This document shows, piece by piece, positions 34,344 through 42,585 of a stretch of 64,000 nt of DNA. A model generated the notes under the pieces. That model did not search any database, was not told where the DNA came from, and saw nothing but the letters and a program-made list of their open reading frames with translations. The number at the start of each line of letters is the position of its first letter. The first letter of the stretch is position 1. The stretch comes from CAIJXJ01 sp964445115 (GTDB lineage Bacteria; Pseudomonadota; Gammaproteobacteria; Burkholderiales; Methylophilaceae). The stretch lies in contig CAYUJU010000006.1 in assembly GCA_964445115.1 (NCBI GenBank), forward strand, positions 13,918 to 77,917. Reading direction: 5' to 3'. The translations under genes and the position numbers were made by a program.

Positions 34344-35878
34344 GTCAAAAGCAACACACCGAGGTGCTGGAGCACCTCTTGTCCACCATGGCGGCCGATC
34401 AAGGCTTCCCGGCACTTTCCGGCACCATCAACGAAATCAACCAGATCGTCGCGTCCGAATCCGAAAGCGCGGGCAAGCTGACCAAGGCCATCCTGCAGGA
34501 CTTCGCGCTGACCAACAAACTGCTGCGCCTCGTCAATACCGTGTCCTACGGGCAATTCGGCGGCAAGATCAATACCATCTCAAAGGCCGTCGTCATCCTG
34601 GGTTTCGAGACCATCCGCAACGTCGCCATGACGCTGATCCTGCTGGAGTTCCTGCAGAACCGCGCGCAGATGACACAATTGCGTGACGAGGTGCTCGGCT
34701 CCTTCCTTGCCGGCCTGGTCGCCCGACAGCTGTCTCGGGACCGCAACGTCCGCGACACTGAAGAGGCCATGATCTGCGCCATGTTCCAGAAACTGGGCAA
34801 GCTGCTGGCCATGTACTACTTCTTCGACGAAAGCCAGGCGGTTGCGCAACGTGTCGCCGCGGGAGAAACCGAGGCACAAGCGGCCTACCATGTGCTGGGG
34901 ATCAGCTACGATGACCTCGGCACGGGGGTGGCCAAGCACTGGAATTTTCCGGAGCGCCTGCAACTCGGCATGCAGCGCATCGCCAGCGAAAAAATCCGCA
35001 AGCCGCGCGACGAACTGGACACGCTCTCCGTCACGGTCAACCTGGCCAACGAACTGTGCGCGCTCGCCGCACACTCCGGCGCCGAGGAAAAGCCTGAGGT
35101 CATCGCCGCCCTGCGCGAGCGCTACGGTCACGCCATCGAGATTTCGGATCAGACACTCAACAAGGCGCTGGAGCACGGCCTGGAAGAAATCCACCTGCGC
35201 GGTGCTGCACTGAACCTGCCGACCGCAAACAACGACATGATCCAGGCCGTCACAACCTGGAACACCTATCAGGCCGAAGCAGACGCCAAGGAAGAAGAGG
35301 ACCCGCTTGGCGGCATCACGGCACTCGACGAAGTCGCAGAACAGAATACGGAAGCACCCCGGATTGATGCGGAAAGCATCCTCAGCGATGGCATCCAGGA
35401 TGTTACCAACACGCTGGTGGCTGACTTTCAACTCTACGATGTGCTGCACATGGTGCTGGAAACCATGTACCGCGGTATGCGCTTCAACCGTATCATCGGC
35501 TTTGTCCGCGACGCCAAGACCGACACCATGCGCGCCCGCTTTGGCTTCGGCGCCCGCATCGACCAGTTGTTGCCGCAGATGGTCTTTCCGATGAAATTCG
35601 AGCCTGACGTCTTCCACGTCGCCCTCGAAAAGGGTGTGGATATCGTGATCGAGGACGTCAACGCAGACAACATCGCCTCCAAGATCCCCGCCTGGCACCA
35701 CGACGCAGTCAAGTCACGCTGCTTCCTGCTGCTGCCAGTCATGATCAACGGCAAGGCCATCGGCCTGATCTACGCCGACATGCAGGAAGCCAATGCCTTG
35801 CAGATCACGCCACGCCAACTCGGCCTGCTGCGCACACTGCGCAACCAAGCAGTGCTCGCGATCCGGCAGAAACAATAA
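34340..35878 (+). CDS. HDOD-GAF signalling protein
   Basis: Cytosolic regulatory protein of 512 residues. An HDOD domain (about 15-215) has LTNKLLRLVNTVSYG, ISKAVVILGFETIRN and the degenerate metal-site region AMFQKLGKL; a linker follows, then a GAF domain (about 345-508) with IIGFVRDAKTDTMRARFG and FLLLPVMINGKAIGLIYADM. HDOD lacks the HD-hydrolase metal ligands and is taken as a protein-interaction module in signalling, motility and stress. The start overlaps the peroxiredoxin stop (ATGA). Followed 24 bp later by a second HDOD protein. Confidence 0.88.
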   Translation: MSQKQHTEVLEHLLSTMAADQGFPALSGTINEINQIVASESESAGKLTKAILQDFALTNKLLRLVNTVSYGQFGGKINTISKAVVILGFETIRNVAMTLILLEFLQNRAQMTQLRDEVLGSFLAGLVARQLSRDRNVRDTEEAMICAMFQKLGKLLAMYYFFDESQAVAQRVAAGETEAQAAYHVLGISYDDLGTGVAKHWNFPERLQLGMQRIASEKIRKPRDELDTLSVTVNLANELCALAAHSGAEEKPEVIAALRERYGHAIEISDQTLNKALEHGLEEIHLRGAALNLPTANNDMIQAVTTWNTYQAEADAKEEEDPLGGITALDEVAEQNTEAPRIDAESILSDGIQDVTNTLVADFQLYDVLHMVLETMYRGMRFNRIIGFVRDAKTDTMRARFGFGARIDQLLPQMVFPMKFEPDVFHVALEKGVDIVIEDVNADNIASKIPAWHHDAVKSRCFLLLPVMINGKAIGLIYADMQEANALQITPRQLGLLRTLRNQAVLAIRQKQ

Positions 35879-35902
35879 ACCACACCCGACCAGCGCGATC
35901 CC

Positions 35903-37018
35903 ATGGCCTTCAATCCCGAATTACTGATCACCCGCCATCCCATCGTGGATCGTAACCACGAGGTCGCCTTCCAGCGGCTGGCCATCGCTAGTCCCGAACT
36001 GGAAATCCTCAACCCGTTCATGCTCAAACTGGCGAATATCGAGGTCCCGCAAGCGGTCTACTTCGTGCCGCTCAGCTGGGCTCAGGACGCCGTGCTGCTG
36101 AACAAACTGGCGCGCGACATGATCCCGCTCGCCACGCCTGAGGAAATCACTGGTGACCTGGGCGAATCCGCCCGCCAGTCAGGTTTTCGGGTAGCGCTGC
36201 AGTTGCGTGAGGAATTGACGACACGCCCCGCCAGCGACTTTGTCCTCGCCGACTGGAGTGCCAGCATCAAGGCCACGCCGGATACGATCTACACCGACCT
36301 GCACACGCCTGACGATGCCCAACAGGCACGTGCAACCACTGCCATGTACTTCAGCGGCGACTTCCTGATGCAGGAGTTCCCGCCCGTCGCCGGCAACAAA
36401 CGCATGAACCCCAGTCATGCGCTGATCCTGGAAATCATGGGTGCCGTGCAGCGGGAGGCAGAACCCAAGGTGATCGAAACCCTGTTCAAGCGCGATGTCA
36501 CGCTCTCGTTCAAGCTGCTGCGCTACATCAACTCGCCCTGGTTCGGGCTGGTCGCACAGGTTGAATCGGTGCGCCATGCCTTGTCCATCATCGGCTACCA
36601 GCAGTTGCTCAAATGGCTGACCCTGCTCGCCGTGACGGCCGGCAGCGAGGGCTCCCCGGCCCTCACCCACACTGCCATGGTGCGGGCCAAGCTGATGGAA
36701 CTGATCGGCGCAAAAATGCTGGATAAATACGATAGCGACAACCTGTTCGTCACCGGCATGCTGTCGATGCTGGACCGCATCATGGGCGTCCCCTTCGACG
36801 ACATCCTGCAGCACGTCAACCTGCCCAGCAATGTCAAAGAGGCACTGGTCAACGGCGAAGGACGCTACCTGCGTTATCTGCAGCTGGCCCAGGCCTGCGA
36901 AGGCGTCGCGTTGCCCGAAGAAATCGAACTGGACGACATCGACCTCAAAACCGTCAATCTGGCCCATCTGGACGCTATCGAATGGGCAACACAGGCCGTC
37001 AAGACGGTCGCATCCTGA
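35903..37018 (+). CDS. Degenerate EAL-HDOD protein (YuxH/CdgJ-like)
   Basis: Protein of 371 residues with the YuxH/CdgJ layout. The N-terminal half (about 1-165) follows the EAL fold (ITRHPIVDRNHEVAFQRL, IYTDLHTP, AMYFSGDFLM), but the EAL, DDFG and metal-binding residues are absent, so it should not cleave cyclic di-GMP. The C-terminal HDOD domain (about 170-370) has LFKRDVTLSFKLLRYIN and VRHALSIIGYQQLLKWL. Related proteins affect motility and type IV pili. Its stop overlaps the DUF3820 gene start (TGATG), and the HDOD-GAF gene precedes it. Confidence 0.85.
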   Translation: MAFNPELLITRHPIVDRNHEVAFQRLAIASPELEILNPFMLKLANIEVPQAVYFVPLSWAQDAVLLNKLARDMIPLATPEEITGDLGESARQSGFRVALQLREELTTRPASDFVLADWSASIKATPDTIYTDLHTPDDAQQARATTAMYFSGDFLMQEFPPVAGNKRMNPSHALILEIMGAVQREAEPKVIETLFKRDVTLSFKLLRYINSPWFGLVAQVESVRHALSIIGYQQLLKWLTLLAVTAGSEGSPALTHTAMVRAKLMELIGAKMLDKYDSDNLFVTGMLSMLDRIMGVPFDDILQHVNLPSNVKEALVNGEGRYLRYLQLAQACEGVALPEEIELDDIDLKTVNLAHLDAIEWATQAVKTVAS

Positions 37019-37236
37019 TGCAGCCCGAGGACCTCAAACGCCTCGTCACCTTTGTCATGCCCTACGGCAAGCACAAAGGACGCGTTATCGCCGACCTGTC
37101 GGGGAATTACTTAAACTGGTTCGCGCGGGAAGGCTTCCCGCCGGGAGAGATCGGTCGGCTGCTCGCCCTGATGCAGGAGATCGACCACAACGGGCTATCC
37201 CATTTGCTCGACCCGTTGCGGCAACCGCCGCGCTAA
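37018..37236 (+). CDS. DUF3820 family small protein
   Basis: Protein of 72 residues with the DUF3820 pattern: MPYGKHKGRVIADL, NYLNWFAREGFP and GEIGRLLALMQEI. Family members have been called quorum-sensing-regulated virulence factors in pseudomonads, but their biochemistry is unclear. The start at 37018 overlaps the EAL-HDOD stop by one base; an ATG at 36982 would overlap more and lacks support. Last gene of the plus-strand operon, before a terminator. Confidence 0.8.
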   Translation: MQPEDLKRLVTFVMPYGKHKGRVIADLSGNYLNWFAREGFPPGEIGRLLALMQEIDHNGLSHLLDPLRQPPR

Positions 37237-37258
37237 CGCCGCCCCGATCTAAAAAAAC

Positions 37259-37293
37259 AAAAAGGGAAAGCATTTGCATGCTTTCCCTTTTTT
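37259..37293. terminator. Bidirectional intrinsic terminator
   Basis: AAAGGGAAAGCAT and ATGCTTTCCCTTT form a 13-bp stem flanked by A- and T-runs. It ends the HDOD operon on the plus strand and the tRNA operon on the minus strand. Confidence 0.9.
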
Positions 37294-37296
37294 CAT

Positions 37297-37372
37297 TGGA
37301 GCGGGAAACGAGTCTCGAACTCGCGACCTCAACCTTGGCAAGGTTGCGCTCTACCAACTGAGCTATTCCCGC
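37297..37372 (-). tRNA. tRNA-Gly (anticodon GCC), second copy in cluster
   Basis: 76 bases including an encoded CCA end. Acceptor GCGGGAA/TTCCCGC, anticodon stem CAACC/GGTTG with loop TTGCCAA, T-loop TTCGAGA. Identical over its whole length to the copy at 37629-37704. Last gene of the four-tRNA operon. Confidence 0.97.
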
Positions 37373-37396
37373 GTATGACTTACCTACACAACCATT

Positions 37397-37483
37397 TGGT
37401 GCCCGGGACCGGAATCGAACCGGTACAGCCGCAAGGCCGAGGGATTTTAAGTCCCTTGTGTCTACCAGTTTCACCACCCGGGC
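37397..37483 (-). tRNA. tRNA-Leu (anticodon TAA)
   Basis: 87-base class II tRNA with encoded CCA. Acceptor GCCCGGG/CCCGGGC, anticodon stem AGGGA/TCCCT with loop CTTAAAA, a long variable arm (GGCCTTGCGGC region) and T-loop TTCGATT. It corresponds to leuZ in the conserved pgsA-tRNA cluster. Confidence 0.97.
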
Positions 37484-37497
37484 CGCGAGCGGAAGGT

Positions 37498-37571
37498 TGG
37501 AGGCGCGAACCGGAGTCGAACCGGTCTAAACGGCTTTGCAGGCCGCTGCATAACCGCTTTGCTATCGCGCC
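37498..37571 (-). tRNA. tRNA-Cys (anticodon GCA)
   Basis: 74 bases with encoded CCA. Acceptor GGCGCGA/TCGCGCC, anticodon stem CGGCC/GGCCG-type with loop CTGCAAA, T-loop TTCGACT. It corresponds to cysT in the conserved cluster. Confidence 0.97.
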
Positions 37572-37628
37572 TTTATGCAATCTCAAACTAAAACGGGGAA
37601 AGCGTTTGCCTCCCCCGTCAACGAATTC

Positions 37629-37704
37629 TGGAGCGGGAAACGAGTCTCGAACTCGCGACCTCAACCTTGGCAAGGTTGCGCTCTACCAACTGAGCTATTC
37701 CCGC
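37629..37704 (-). tRNA. tRNA-Gly (anticodon GCC), first in cluster
   Basis: 76 bases with encoded CCA, identical to the copy at 37297-37372. First tRNA after the promoter at 37725-37752, and equivalent to glyW next to pgsA in enterobacteria. Confidence 0.97.
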
Positions 37705-37724
37705 GTCGTCTTAAAGAAGGCGCC

Positions 37725-37752
37725 ATTTTAAGGATTTCGGCCCTTGTGTCAA
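37725..37752 (-). promoter_or_regulatory. Sigma-70 promoter of the tRNA cluster
   Basis: Minus-strand TTGACA (37747-37752) and TAAAAT (37725-37730) are 16 bases apart, and a GGCGCC discriminator follows the -10 box, the kind of GC-rich start region seen in stable-RNA promoters under stringent control. Transcription would begin about 14 bases before the first tRNA-Gly. Confidence 0.8.
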
Positions 37753-37779
37753 GCGCTCCGACGCAATCTCGTGACAGTT

Positions 37780-38346
37780 TTATTGCGCCCGAATCTGGGG
37801 CCAGGCGGCCTTCAGGTAATAAGCCATTGACACCAAAGTCAAAATCGCGGCAACCCACATCAACGCGGTCCCCAACCACACCGTGTCGATACCAAACACC
37901 GGACGGTAATACAGCAGGAATGGGATCGCGACCATCTGCGCGGCCGTCTTGAGCTTGCCGATCATGGCCACTGCCACGCCCTTGCCTTTGCCAAGGCTAG
38001 CCATCCACTCGCGCAATGCGGAAATAGCAATTTCACGGCCGATGATGATCAGCGCGATGACGGCACCGACACGATCGAACTCGACTAGCACGATCAGCGC
38101 GGCTGCCACCATCAGCTTGTCCGCTACGGGGTCGAGAAACGCCCCGAATGCCGAGGTCTGGTTCCATTTGCGCGCCAGATAGCCGTCGAACCAATCGGTC
38201 ACCGCAGCCAGCACAAAAATCAGCATGGCGGTGAAGTCGCGGCCGTAGGGCGACATCTGTTCATCCGGCAGGTAGAACACACCGACGAACAGCGGAATCA
38301 TGACGATCCGCAGCCAGGTCAGTAGTGTAGGGATATTCCATTGCAT
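37780..38346 (-). CDS. pgsA: Phosphatidylglycerophosphate synthase
   Basis: Membrane enzyme of 188 residues joining CDP-diacylglycerol and glycerol-3-phosphate, the first committed step to phosphatidylglycerol and cardiolipin. The CDP-alcohol phosphotransferase motif is complete: DWFDGYLARKWNQTSAFGA followed by FLDPVADK, giving the D-G-x2-A-R-x8-G-x3-D-x3-D pattern. About five membrane helices. The ATG overlaps the uvrC stop by one base. The uvrC-pgsA-tRNA order is the same as in enterobacteria. Confidence 0.96.
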   Translation of the reverse strand: MQWNIPTLLTWLRIVMIPLFVGVFYLPDEQMSPYGRDFTAMLIFVLAAVTDWFDGYLARKWNQTSAFGAFLDPVADKLMVAAALIVLVEFDRVGAVIALIIIGREIAISALREWMASLGKGKGVAVAMIGKLKTAAQMVAIPFLLYYRPVFGIDTVWLGTALMWVAAILTLVSMAYYLKAAWPQIRAQ

Positions 38347-40145
38347 CAGTGCAGGGCCTCGTAAATGGTCTGGGCCAGAGTTTGGCTGATGCCCTCGACT
38401 TGCGCAAGCTCATCGACACTGGCTTTGGTCACCCCTGCCAGCCCGCCGAAGCGTGTCAGCAGCTTTTGGCGGCGCTTGGCGCCCACGCCTTCGATCTCCT
38501 CCAGCGAAGACGAGGTACGGGCCTTGGCACGACGTCCACGGTGACCGCTGATGGCAAAGCGGTGGGCCTCGTCACGGATCTGCTGCAACAGATGCAGCCC
38601 AGGATTATCCTTGGGCAGGCGCAGCGCCTCTTCCCGCTCCGGGAAAATCAGTTGCTCCAGCCCGGCCTTGCGTTCCTCGCCCTTGGCGATGCCGACAAGC
38701 TGGATGCCGGGCAGCCCGACCTCCTGCATGACCTCCACCGCCACACCGAGCTGCCCCTTGCCGCCGTCGATGAAAATCAGGTCCGGCACCTTGCCTTCGC
38801 CCGAGGCGATTTTAGTATAGCGCCTCGTGAGCGCCTGCCGCATGGCGGCATAATCGTCGCCGCCGGTGATGCCCTCGATGTTGTAGCGGCGGTATTGCGA
38901 GCTCTGCATTGCGCCCTGGTCGAACACCACGCACGAAGCCACCGTCGCCTCGCCCATGGTATGGCTGATGTCGAAGCATTCGATGCGTTCGGCGTTGTCG
39001 GGCAGGTCCAGCGCCTCGCGCAACGCCAGCAGGCGGCCCTCCTGCGTCGCTTTCTGCGACAGGTGCTGTTGCAAGGCAATCTCGGCATTGGTCTGCGCCA
39101 TTTTTAGCCAGACGCGGCGATCGCCGCCCGCGTAGGCGCTGATCTGTACCTTCTTGCCGGCACGCTCTGCCAGAATCTCTTCCAGTCCATCCTGCTCCAG
39201 CGCTACGCCAGTAATGATAAGGGGGGGTACCGGTTGCTGCAGGTAATGCTGTTCGAGGAAGGCCTGCAGCACAGTCGCCTCATCGCAGTCGTCGATATGG
39301 CGAGGAAAATAGCTGCGATCCCCCACATGTCGTCCGCCACGGATCATGACCAGATTGACGCACATCAGGCCGGAGGCAGCGACACAGGTCACCACATCCG
39401 CATCGCCGCTCTTGAAGTCGCTGACGAACTGACGCTGCTGCACTTGCCGCAGACTCTGGATACGATCGCGATACACCGCCGCCAGTTCGTACTCCTGACG
39501 CTCCGCTGCCGCCATCATGTCGTCCGAAAGCGCTTCCATCACCTGCTGCTCGCGCCCTTCAAGGAACATGGCCGCGTGCTCGACATCACGTCGGTAGTCT
39601 TCTTCCGAGATATAGCCGACACACGGGGCCGTGCAACGGGCGATCTGGTATTGCAGGCACGGCCGCGAACGGTTGCTGAACACCGAATTCTCGCAGGTAC
39701 GCAGCCGGAACACCTTCTGCAGCAACTGGATGCTTTCACGCACCGCCACGGCGTTGGGGAACGGCCCGTAGTAGCGATGTTGTTTGTGTTGCGTGCCACG
39801 GTGAAACGCCAGCCGGGAAAAGGCGTCGCCCGTCAGGGTGATGTAGGGATACGATTTATCGTCGCGAAAGATGACGTTGTACTTCGGCATCAGCGACTTG
39901 ATCAGGTTGTTTTCCAGCAGCAAGGCTTCCGCCTCCGAACGCGTGACCGTGGTCTCGATGCGTGCGATCTGTGACACCATCATCCGCGTGCGCGGGCTGG
40001 GCAGATTCTTCTGGAAATACGAGGACACCCGCTTCTTCAGGTCACGCGCCTTGCCAACATAGATCACCTCGTCTGCCGCATTGATCATGCGGTAGACCCC
40101 GGGCAAGCTGGTTAGCGTCTTGAGAAAAGCTTTGGCGTCGAACAT
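38346..40145 (-). CDS. uvrC: Excinuclease ABC subunit C
   Basis: Nucleotide-excision repair endonuclease of 599 residues making both incisions around a lesion marked by UvrA/UvrB. The N-terminal GIY-YIG domain shows GVYRMINAADEVIYVGKARDL; a cysteine cluster lies at 152-176 (RTCENSVF to TAPCVGYI); the UVR/UvrB-binding motif is near 205; the C-terminal RNase-H-like nuclease begins with IECFDISHTMGEATVAS; and a tandem helix-hairpin-helix ends the protein. Length is normal. Downstream of the tautomerase gene on the same strand. Confidence 0.96.
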   Translation of the reverse strand: MFDAKAFLKTLTSLPGVYRMINAADEVIYVGKARDLKKRVSSYFQKNLPSPRTRMMVSQIARIETTVTRSEAEALLLENNLIKSLMPKYNVIFRDDKSYPYITLTGDAFSRLAFHRGTQHKQHRYYGPFPNAVAVRESIQLLQKVFRLRTCENSVFSNRSRPCLQYQIARCTAPCVGYISEEDYRRDVEHAAMFLEGREQQVMEALSDDMMAAAERQEYELAAVYRDRIQSLRQVQQRQFVSDFKSGDADVVTCVAASGLMCVNLVMIRGGRHVGDRSYFPRHIDDCDEATVLQAFLEQHYLQQPVPPLIITGVALEQDGLEEILAERAGKKVQISAYAGGDRRVWLKMAQTNAEIALQQHLSQKATQEGRLLALREALDLPDNAERIECFDISHTMGEATVASCVVFDQGAMQSSQYRRYNIEGITGGDDYAAMRQALTRRYTKIASGEGKVPDLIFIDGGKGQLGVAVEVMQEVGLPGIQLVGIAKGEERKAGLEQLIFPEREEALRLPKDNPGLHLLQQIRDEAHRFAISGHRGRRAKARTSSSLEEIEGVGAKRRQKLLTRFGGLAGVTKASVDELAQVEGISQTLAQTIYEALH

Positions 40146-40166
40146 ACGGGCAGGACGAAGGGTGGG

Positions 40167-40349
40167 TTATTCGTCCAGCAGTTTGCCCGCGATGGCCCAG
40201 TCTTCCAGTTCAACTTGCTCGAATGTGATGTAGGTATACTCGGGCGGCTTGTGGGCGTGGCGCTGCAGCGTTGCGGTGATTTCCTCGGCGATCTTCTGCT
40301 TCTGCTCGCGGCTGATGCTGCCAGCCAGTTTGACGTTGACGTAGGGCAT
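40167..40349 (-). CDS. 4-oxalocrotonate tautomerase family protein
   Basis: Small protein of 60 residues with the tautomerase fold. The catalytic proline follows the initiator Met (MPYVNVKLAG), and the SREQKQKIAEEITATL helix and YITFEQVELEDWAI segment fit the 4-OT family; the usual Arg near position 39 is not evident. Substrate unknown; no aromatic-degradation genes are nearby. It is 1 bp after the udg stop. Confidence 0.82.
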   Translation of the reverse strand: MPYVNVKLAGSISREQKQKIAEEITATLQRHAHKPPEYTYITFEQVELEDWAIAGKLLDE

Positions 40350-40350
40350 G

Positions 40351-40998
40351 TCAGGCTCCTTTCGTTTCGTTGCGGATCATCTCGAATACCTGATGGAACA
40401 TCGGTTCTGTCAGGCGTCGGGTCTGAGTATTGTAGCGGCTGCAATGATAGCTGTCGTACAGGATGCGACCATCGGTCAACACGTGCCGGGCAGCATGGGC
40501 GAACTTGTATCCCCCCACCTTCAGCCCACAGGCCTTTAGCACCGCCGCATGCGCCACGTTGCCGAGGGCGAGGATTACCGCGTCTGCCGGCAGCGCAGCG
40601 ATTTCCGCCGCGAGGAAGCGATTGCACTCGGCCACCTCACGGGTTTCCGGCTTATTCTCGGGCGGCAGGCACTTCACGGCATTGGTAATGCGGCACCCCG
40701 TCAGCACCAGGCCATCGTCCTTCGACACTGAGACCGGTGCACTGGCGTAGCCGAACTTGTGCAGGGTATCGTACAGCAGCACCCCGGCGTAATCGCCGGT
40801 GAACGGCCGTCCAGAGCGGTTGGCGCCGTGCATGCCGGGCGCAAGGCCGACGATCAGCAGGCGAGGATGCACATCGCCAAAGGGGGGCACGGGGCGTGCG
40901 TGGTAATCGGGGTGCTGCACTTTCACATCGTCCAGAAACGTGGACAGGCGTGGGCAGCGCCGGCAATCGAGGTCAAAACAGGTCGTATCGCTTTTCAT
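40351..40998 (-). CDS. Uracil-DNA glycosylase family 5 (UdgB type), Fe-S protein
   Basis: Base-excision repair enzyme of 215 residues. The active-site motif GLAPGMHGANRSGRPFTGD and the C-terminal YHCSRYNTQTRRLT loop are typical of family 5 (UdgB), which removes uracil and other deaminated bases without the usual catalytic Asp. Cys12, Cys15, Cys110 and Cys125 have the spacing expected for a 4Fe-4S cluster. Divergent from DUF3147 with about 53 bp between starts. Family 4 is the alternative, but the HGANR motif favours family 5. Confidence 0.87.
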   Translation of the reverse strand: MKSDTTCFDLDCRRCPRLSTFLDDVKVQHPDYHARPVPPFGDVHPRLLIVGLAPGMHGANRSGRPFTGDYAGVLLYDTLHKFGYASAPVSVSKDDGLVLTGCRITNAVKCLPPENKPETREVAECNRFLAAEIAALPADAVILALGNVAHAAVLKACGLKVGGYKFAHAARHVLTDGRILYDSYHCSRYNTQTRRLTEPMFHQVFEMIRNETKGA

Positions 40999-41051
40999 GG
41001 GTCGCTATATTAGCGCCTATAATGTCCACTCGCTCATCGCAACTGCTATCC

Positions 41052-41402
41052 ATGCTGTATTTTCTTGCCAAAGTCCTGATATCCGCGCTGCTGATCGCGG
41101 CCATTTCCGAAGTCGCCCGGCGGCATTCCGGATTCGCGGCGCTGATCGCATCGCTACCGCTGACCTCTCTGCTCGCCTTTGTCTGGCTGCATGTCGAGGG
41201 CACGCCTGCGGAAGCCATCGCCACGCTCTCCACGCAGATCTTCTGGCTGGTCATTCCTTCCCTGCTCCTGTTCCTGCTGCTGCCGTGGCTGCTCCGGTCA
41301 GGCATGGGCTTCTGGCAGGCGCTGTGCCTGGCCGCCGCCGCTACCATATGTTGTTATTTTGCGTGCCTGCCTTTGCTGCGCCGCTTTGGAGTCGCCCTGT
41401 GA
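41052..41402 (+). CDS. DUF3147 family membrane protein
   Basis: Small integral membrane protein of 116 residues with four hydrophobic segments: LYFLAKVLISALLIAAISEVARR, ALIASLPLTSLLAFVWL, IFWLVIPSLLLFLLLPWLL and a last one near LCLAAAATICCYFACL. The pattern fits DUF3147; function unknown. ATG 41052 gives the family-typical MLYF start; an ATG at 41022 is also open. Its stop overlaps the next lipoprotein gene (GTGA). Confidence 0.75.
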   Translation: MLYFLAKVLISALLIAAISEVARRHSGFAALIASLPLTSLLAFVWLHVEGTPAEAIATLSTQIFWLVIPSLLLFLLLPWLLRSGMGFWQALCLAAAATICCYFACLPLLRRFGVAL

Positions 41403-41644
41403 AATCCCTGTTACTTTGCACCCTGTTGCTGCTCGCCGGCTGCAGCAAAATCACCCTCGAGAATTACGACAAACTGAAGACCGGCATGTCGTATGAGGCG
41501 GCCATCGCCATCCTGGGAACGCCCTCCACCTGTGACGAGGTGCTGGGCGTCAAGAACTGCGGCTGGGATAATCCGCCCAGTCATATTGCCGTCAGTTTTC
41601 TGGGCGGCAAGATTCTGCTGACCTCCGCCGAAAACCTACACTAA
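41399..41644 (+). CDS. Small SmpA/OmlA-type lipoprotein (DUF3862-like)
   Basis: Lipoprotein of 81 residues with lipobox LLLLAGC. The mature part has NYDKLKTGMSYEAAIAILG, a CDEVLGVKNCGW cysteine pair and a last strand ending SFLGGKILL, which matches the BLIP/OmlA-like DUF3862 fold. Function unknown, possibly envelope-related. It uses a GTG start at 41399 that overlaps the DUF3147 stop. Confidence 0.72.
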   Translation: MKSLLLCTLLLLAGCSKITLENYDKLKTGMSYEAAIAILGTPSTCDEVLGVKNCGWDNPPSHIAVSFLGGKILLTSAENLH

Positions 41645-41654
41645 ACACGACGTC

Positions 41655-42500
41655 ATGCTCAGTTATCGCCACGCCTTCCACGCCGGCAACCACGCCGATG
41701 TCCTCAAGCACTTTGTCCTGATTCAGGTTCTCAAGTATTTCATCCAGAAGGATAAACCGTTCTGGTACATCGACACCCATGCCGGCGCCGGCATGTATGC
41801 GCTGGATGAGGGCTACGCTGCCCAGAATGCCGAGTTCCGCGATGGCATCGAACGACTGTGGACAGCGGATGACCTGCCGCCCGCGTTGAAGGAATACGTG
41901 GCGCTGGTGCGCGGCTGCAATCCGCCAGGCAAGCTCAAGTATTACCCGGGTTCTCCCGGCTGCGCCCGCCCCATCCTGCGTGCGGAAGACCGCCTGTGCC
42001 TGTTCGAGCTGCATCCGACCGACTACGACCTGCTGCACCAGACCTTCGACCGACCGGGCAAGAAGTTGCAGATCGAAAAAAAGGATGGATTTGCCGGGCT
42101 AAAGAGCGTTCTTCCTCCACCACCACGTCGTGCCGTGGTGCTGATTGACCCGCCGTACGAGCAGAAACAGGATTACGCCAAGGTCGTCGAGGCGATCAAG
42201 GACAGCCTGCAGCGCTTCGCCACAGGTACCTACCTCCTCTGGTACCCACTGCTGCAGCGTACGGAACCCAAGTTGCTGCAGGAGCGCCTGCGCGACCTGA
42301 ACCTGCCCAGCTGGCTGCACGTCACGCTGACAGTGCAGACGCCGAGCAAGGAAGGATTTGGCATGCATGGCAGCGGGCTATTCGTGATCAATCCGCCGTG
42401 GACCCTGAAGAAAACCCTGGAAGAAACGATGCCAGTGCTGGTGGATCAACTGGGGCTGGACGGTGGCGCTGGTTACACGCTGGATGCAGTCATTCCATAA
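41655..42500 (+). CDS. rlmJ: 23S rRNA (adenine-2030-N6)-methyltransferase
   Basis: RlmJ family methyltransferase of 281 residues that modifies A2030 of 23S rRNA. The family start MLSYRHAFHAGNHADVLKH is complete, and the SAM/adenine motif VLIDPPYEQK carries the DPPY-type catalytic core; WYIDTHAGAGMY is the SAM-binding loop. Length is standard. Followed by a shared terminator facing hisC. Confidence 0.95.
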   Translation: MLSYRHAFHAGNHADVLKHFVLIQVLKYFIQKDKPFWYIDTHAGAGMYALDEGYAAQNAEFRDGIERLWTADDLPPALKEYVALVRGCNPPGKLKYYPGSPGCARPILRAEDRLCLFELHPTDYDLLHQTFDRPGKKLQIEKKDGFAGLKSVLPPPPRRAVVLIDPPYEQKQDYAKVVEAIKDSLQRFATGTYLLWYPLLQRTEPKLLQERLRDLNLPSWLHVTLTVQTPSKEGFGMHGSGLFVINPPWTLKKTLEETMPVLVDQLGLDGGAGYTLDAVIP

Positions 42501-42536
42501 CCCCATATCGCGCACCCGTCACCAAAAACATGAAAT

Positions 42537-42572
42537 AAAAAAGGGCGCAAACCCAACGGTTGCGCCCTTTTC
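42537..42572. terminator. Bidirectional intrinsic terminator
   Basis: AAGGGCGCAA and TTGCGCCCTT form a 10-bp stem, with A-rich and T-rich flanks. It lies between convergent rlmJ and hisC. Confidence 0.9.
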
Positions 42573-42585
42573 CGCTTTCTGGGAG

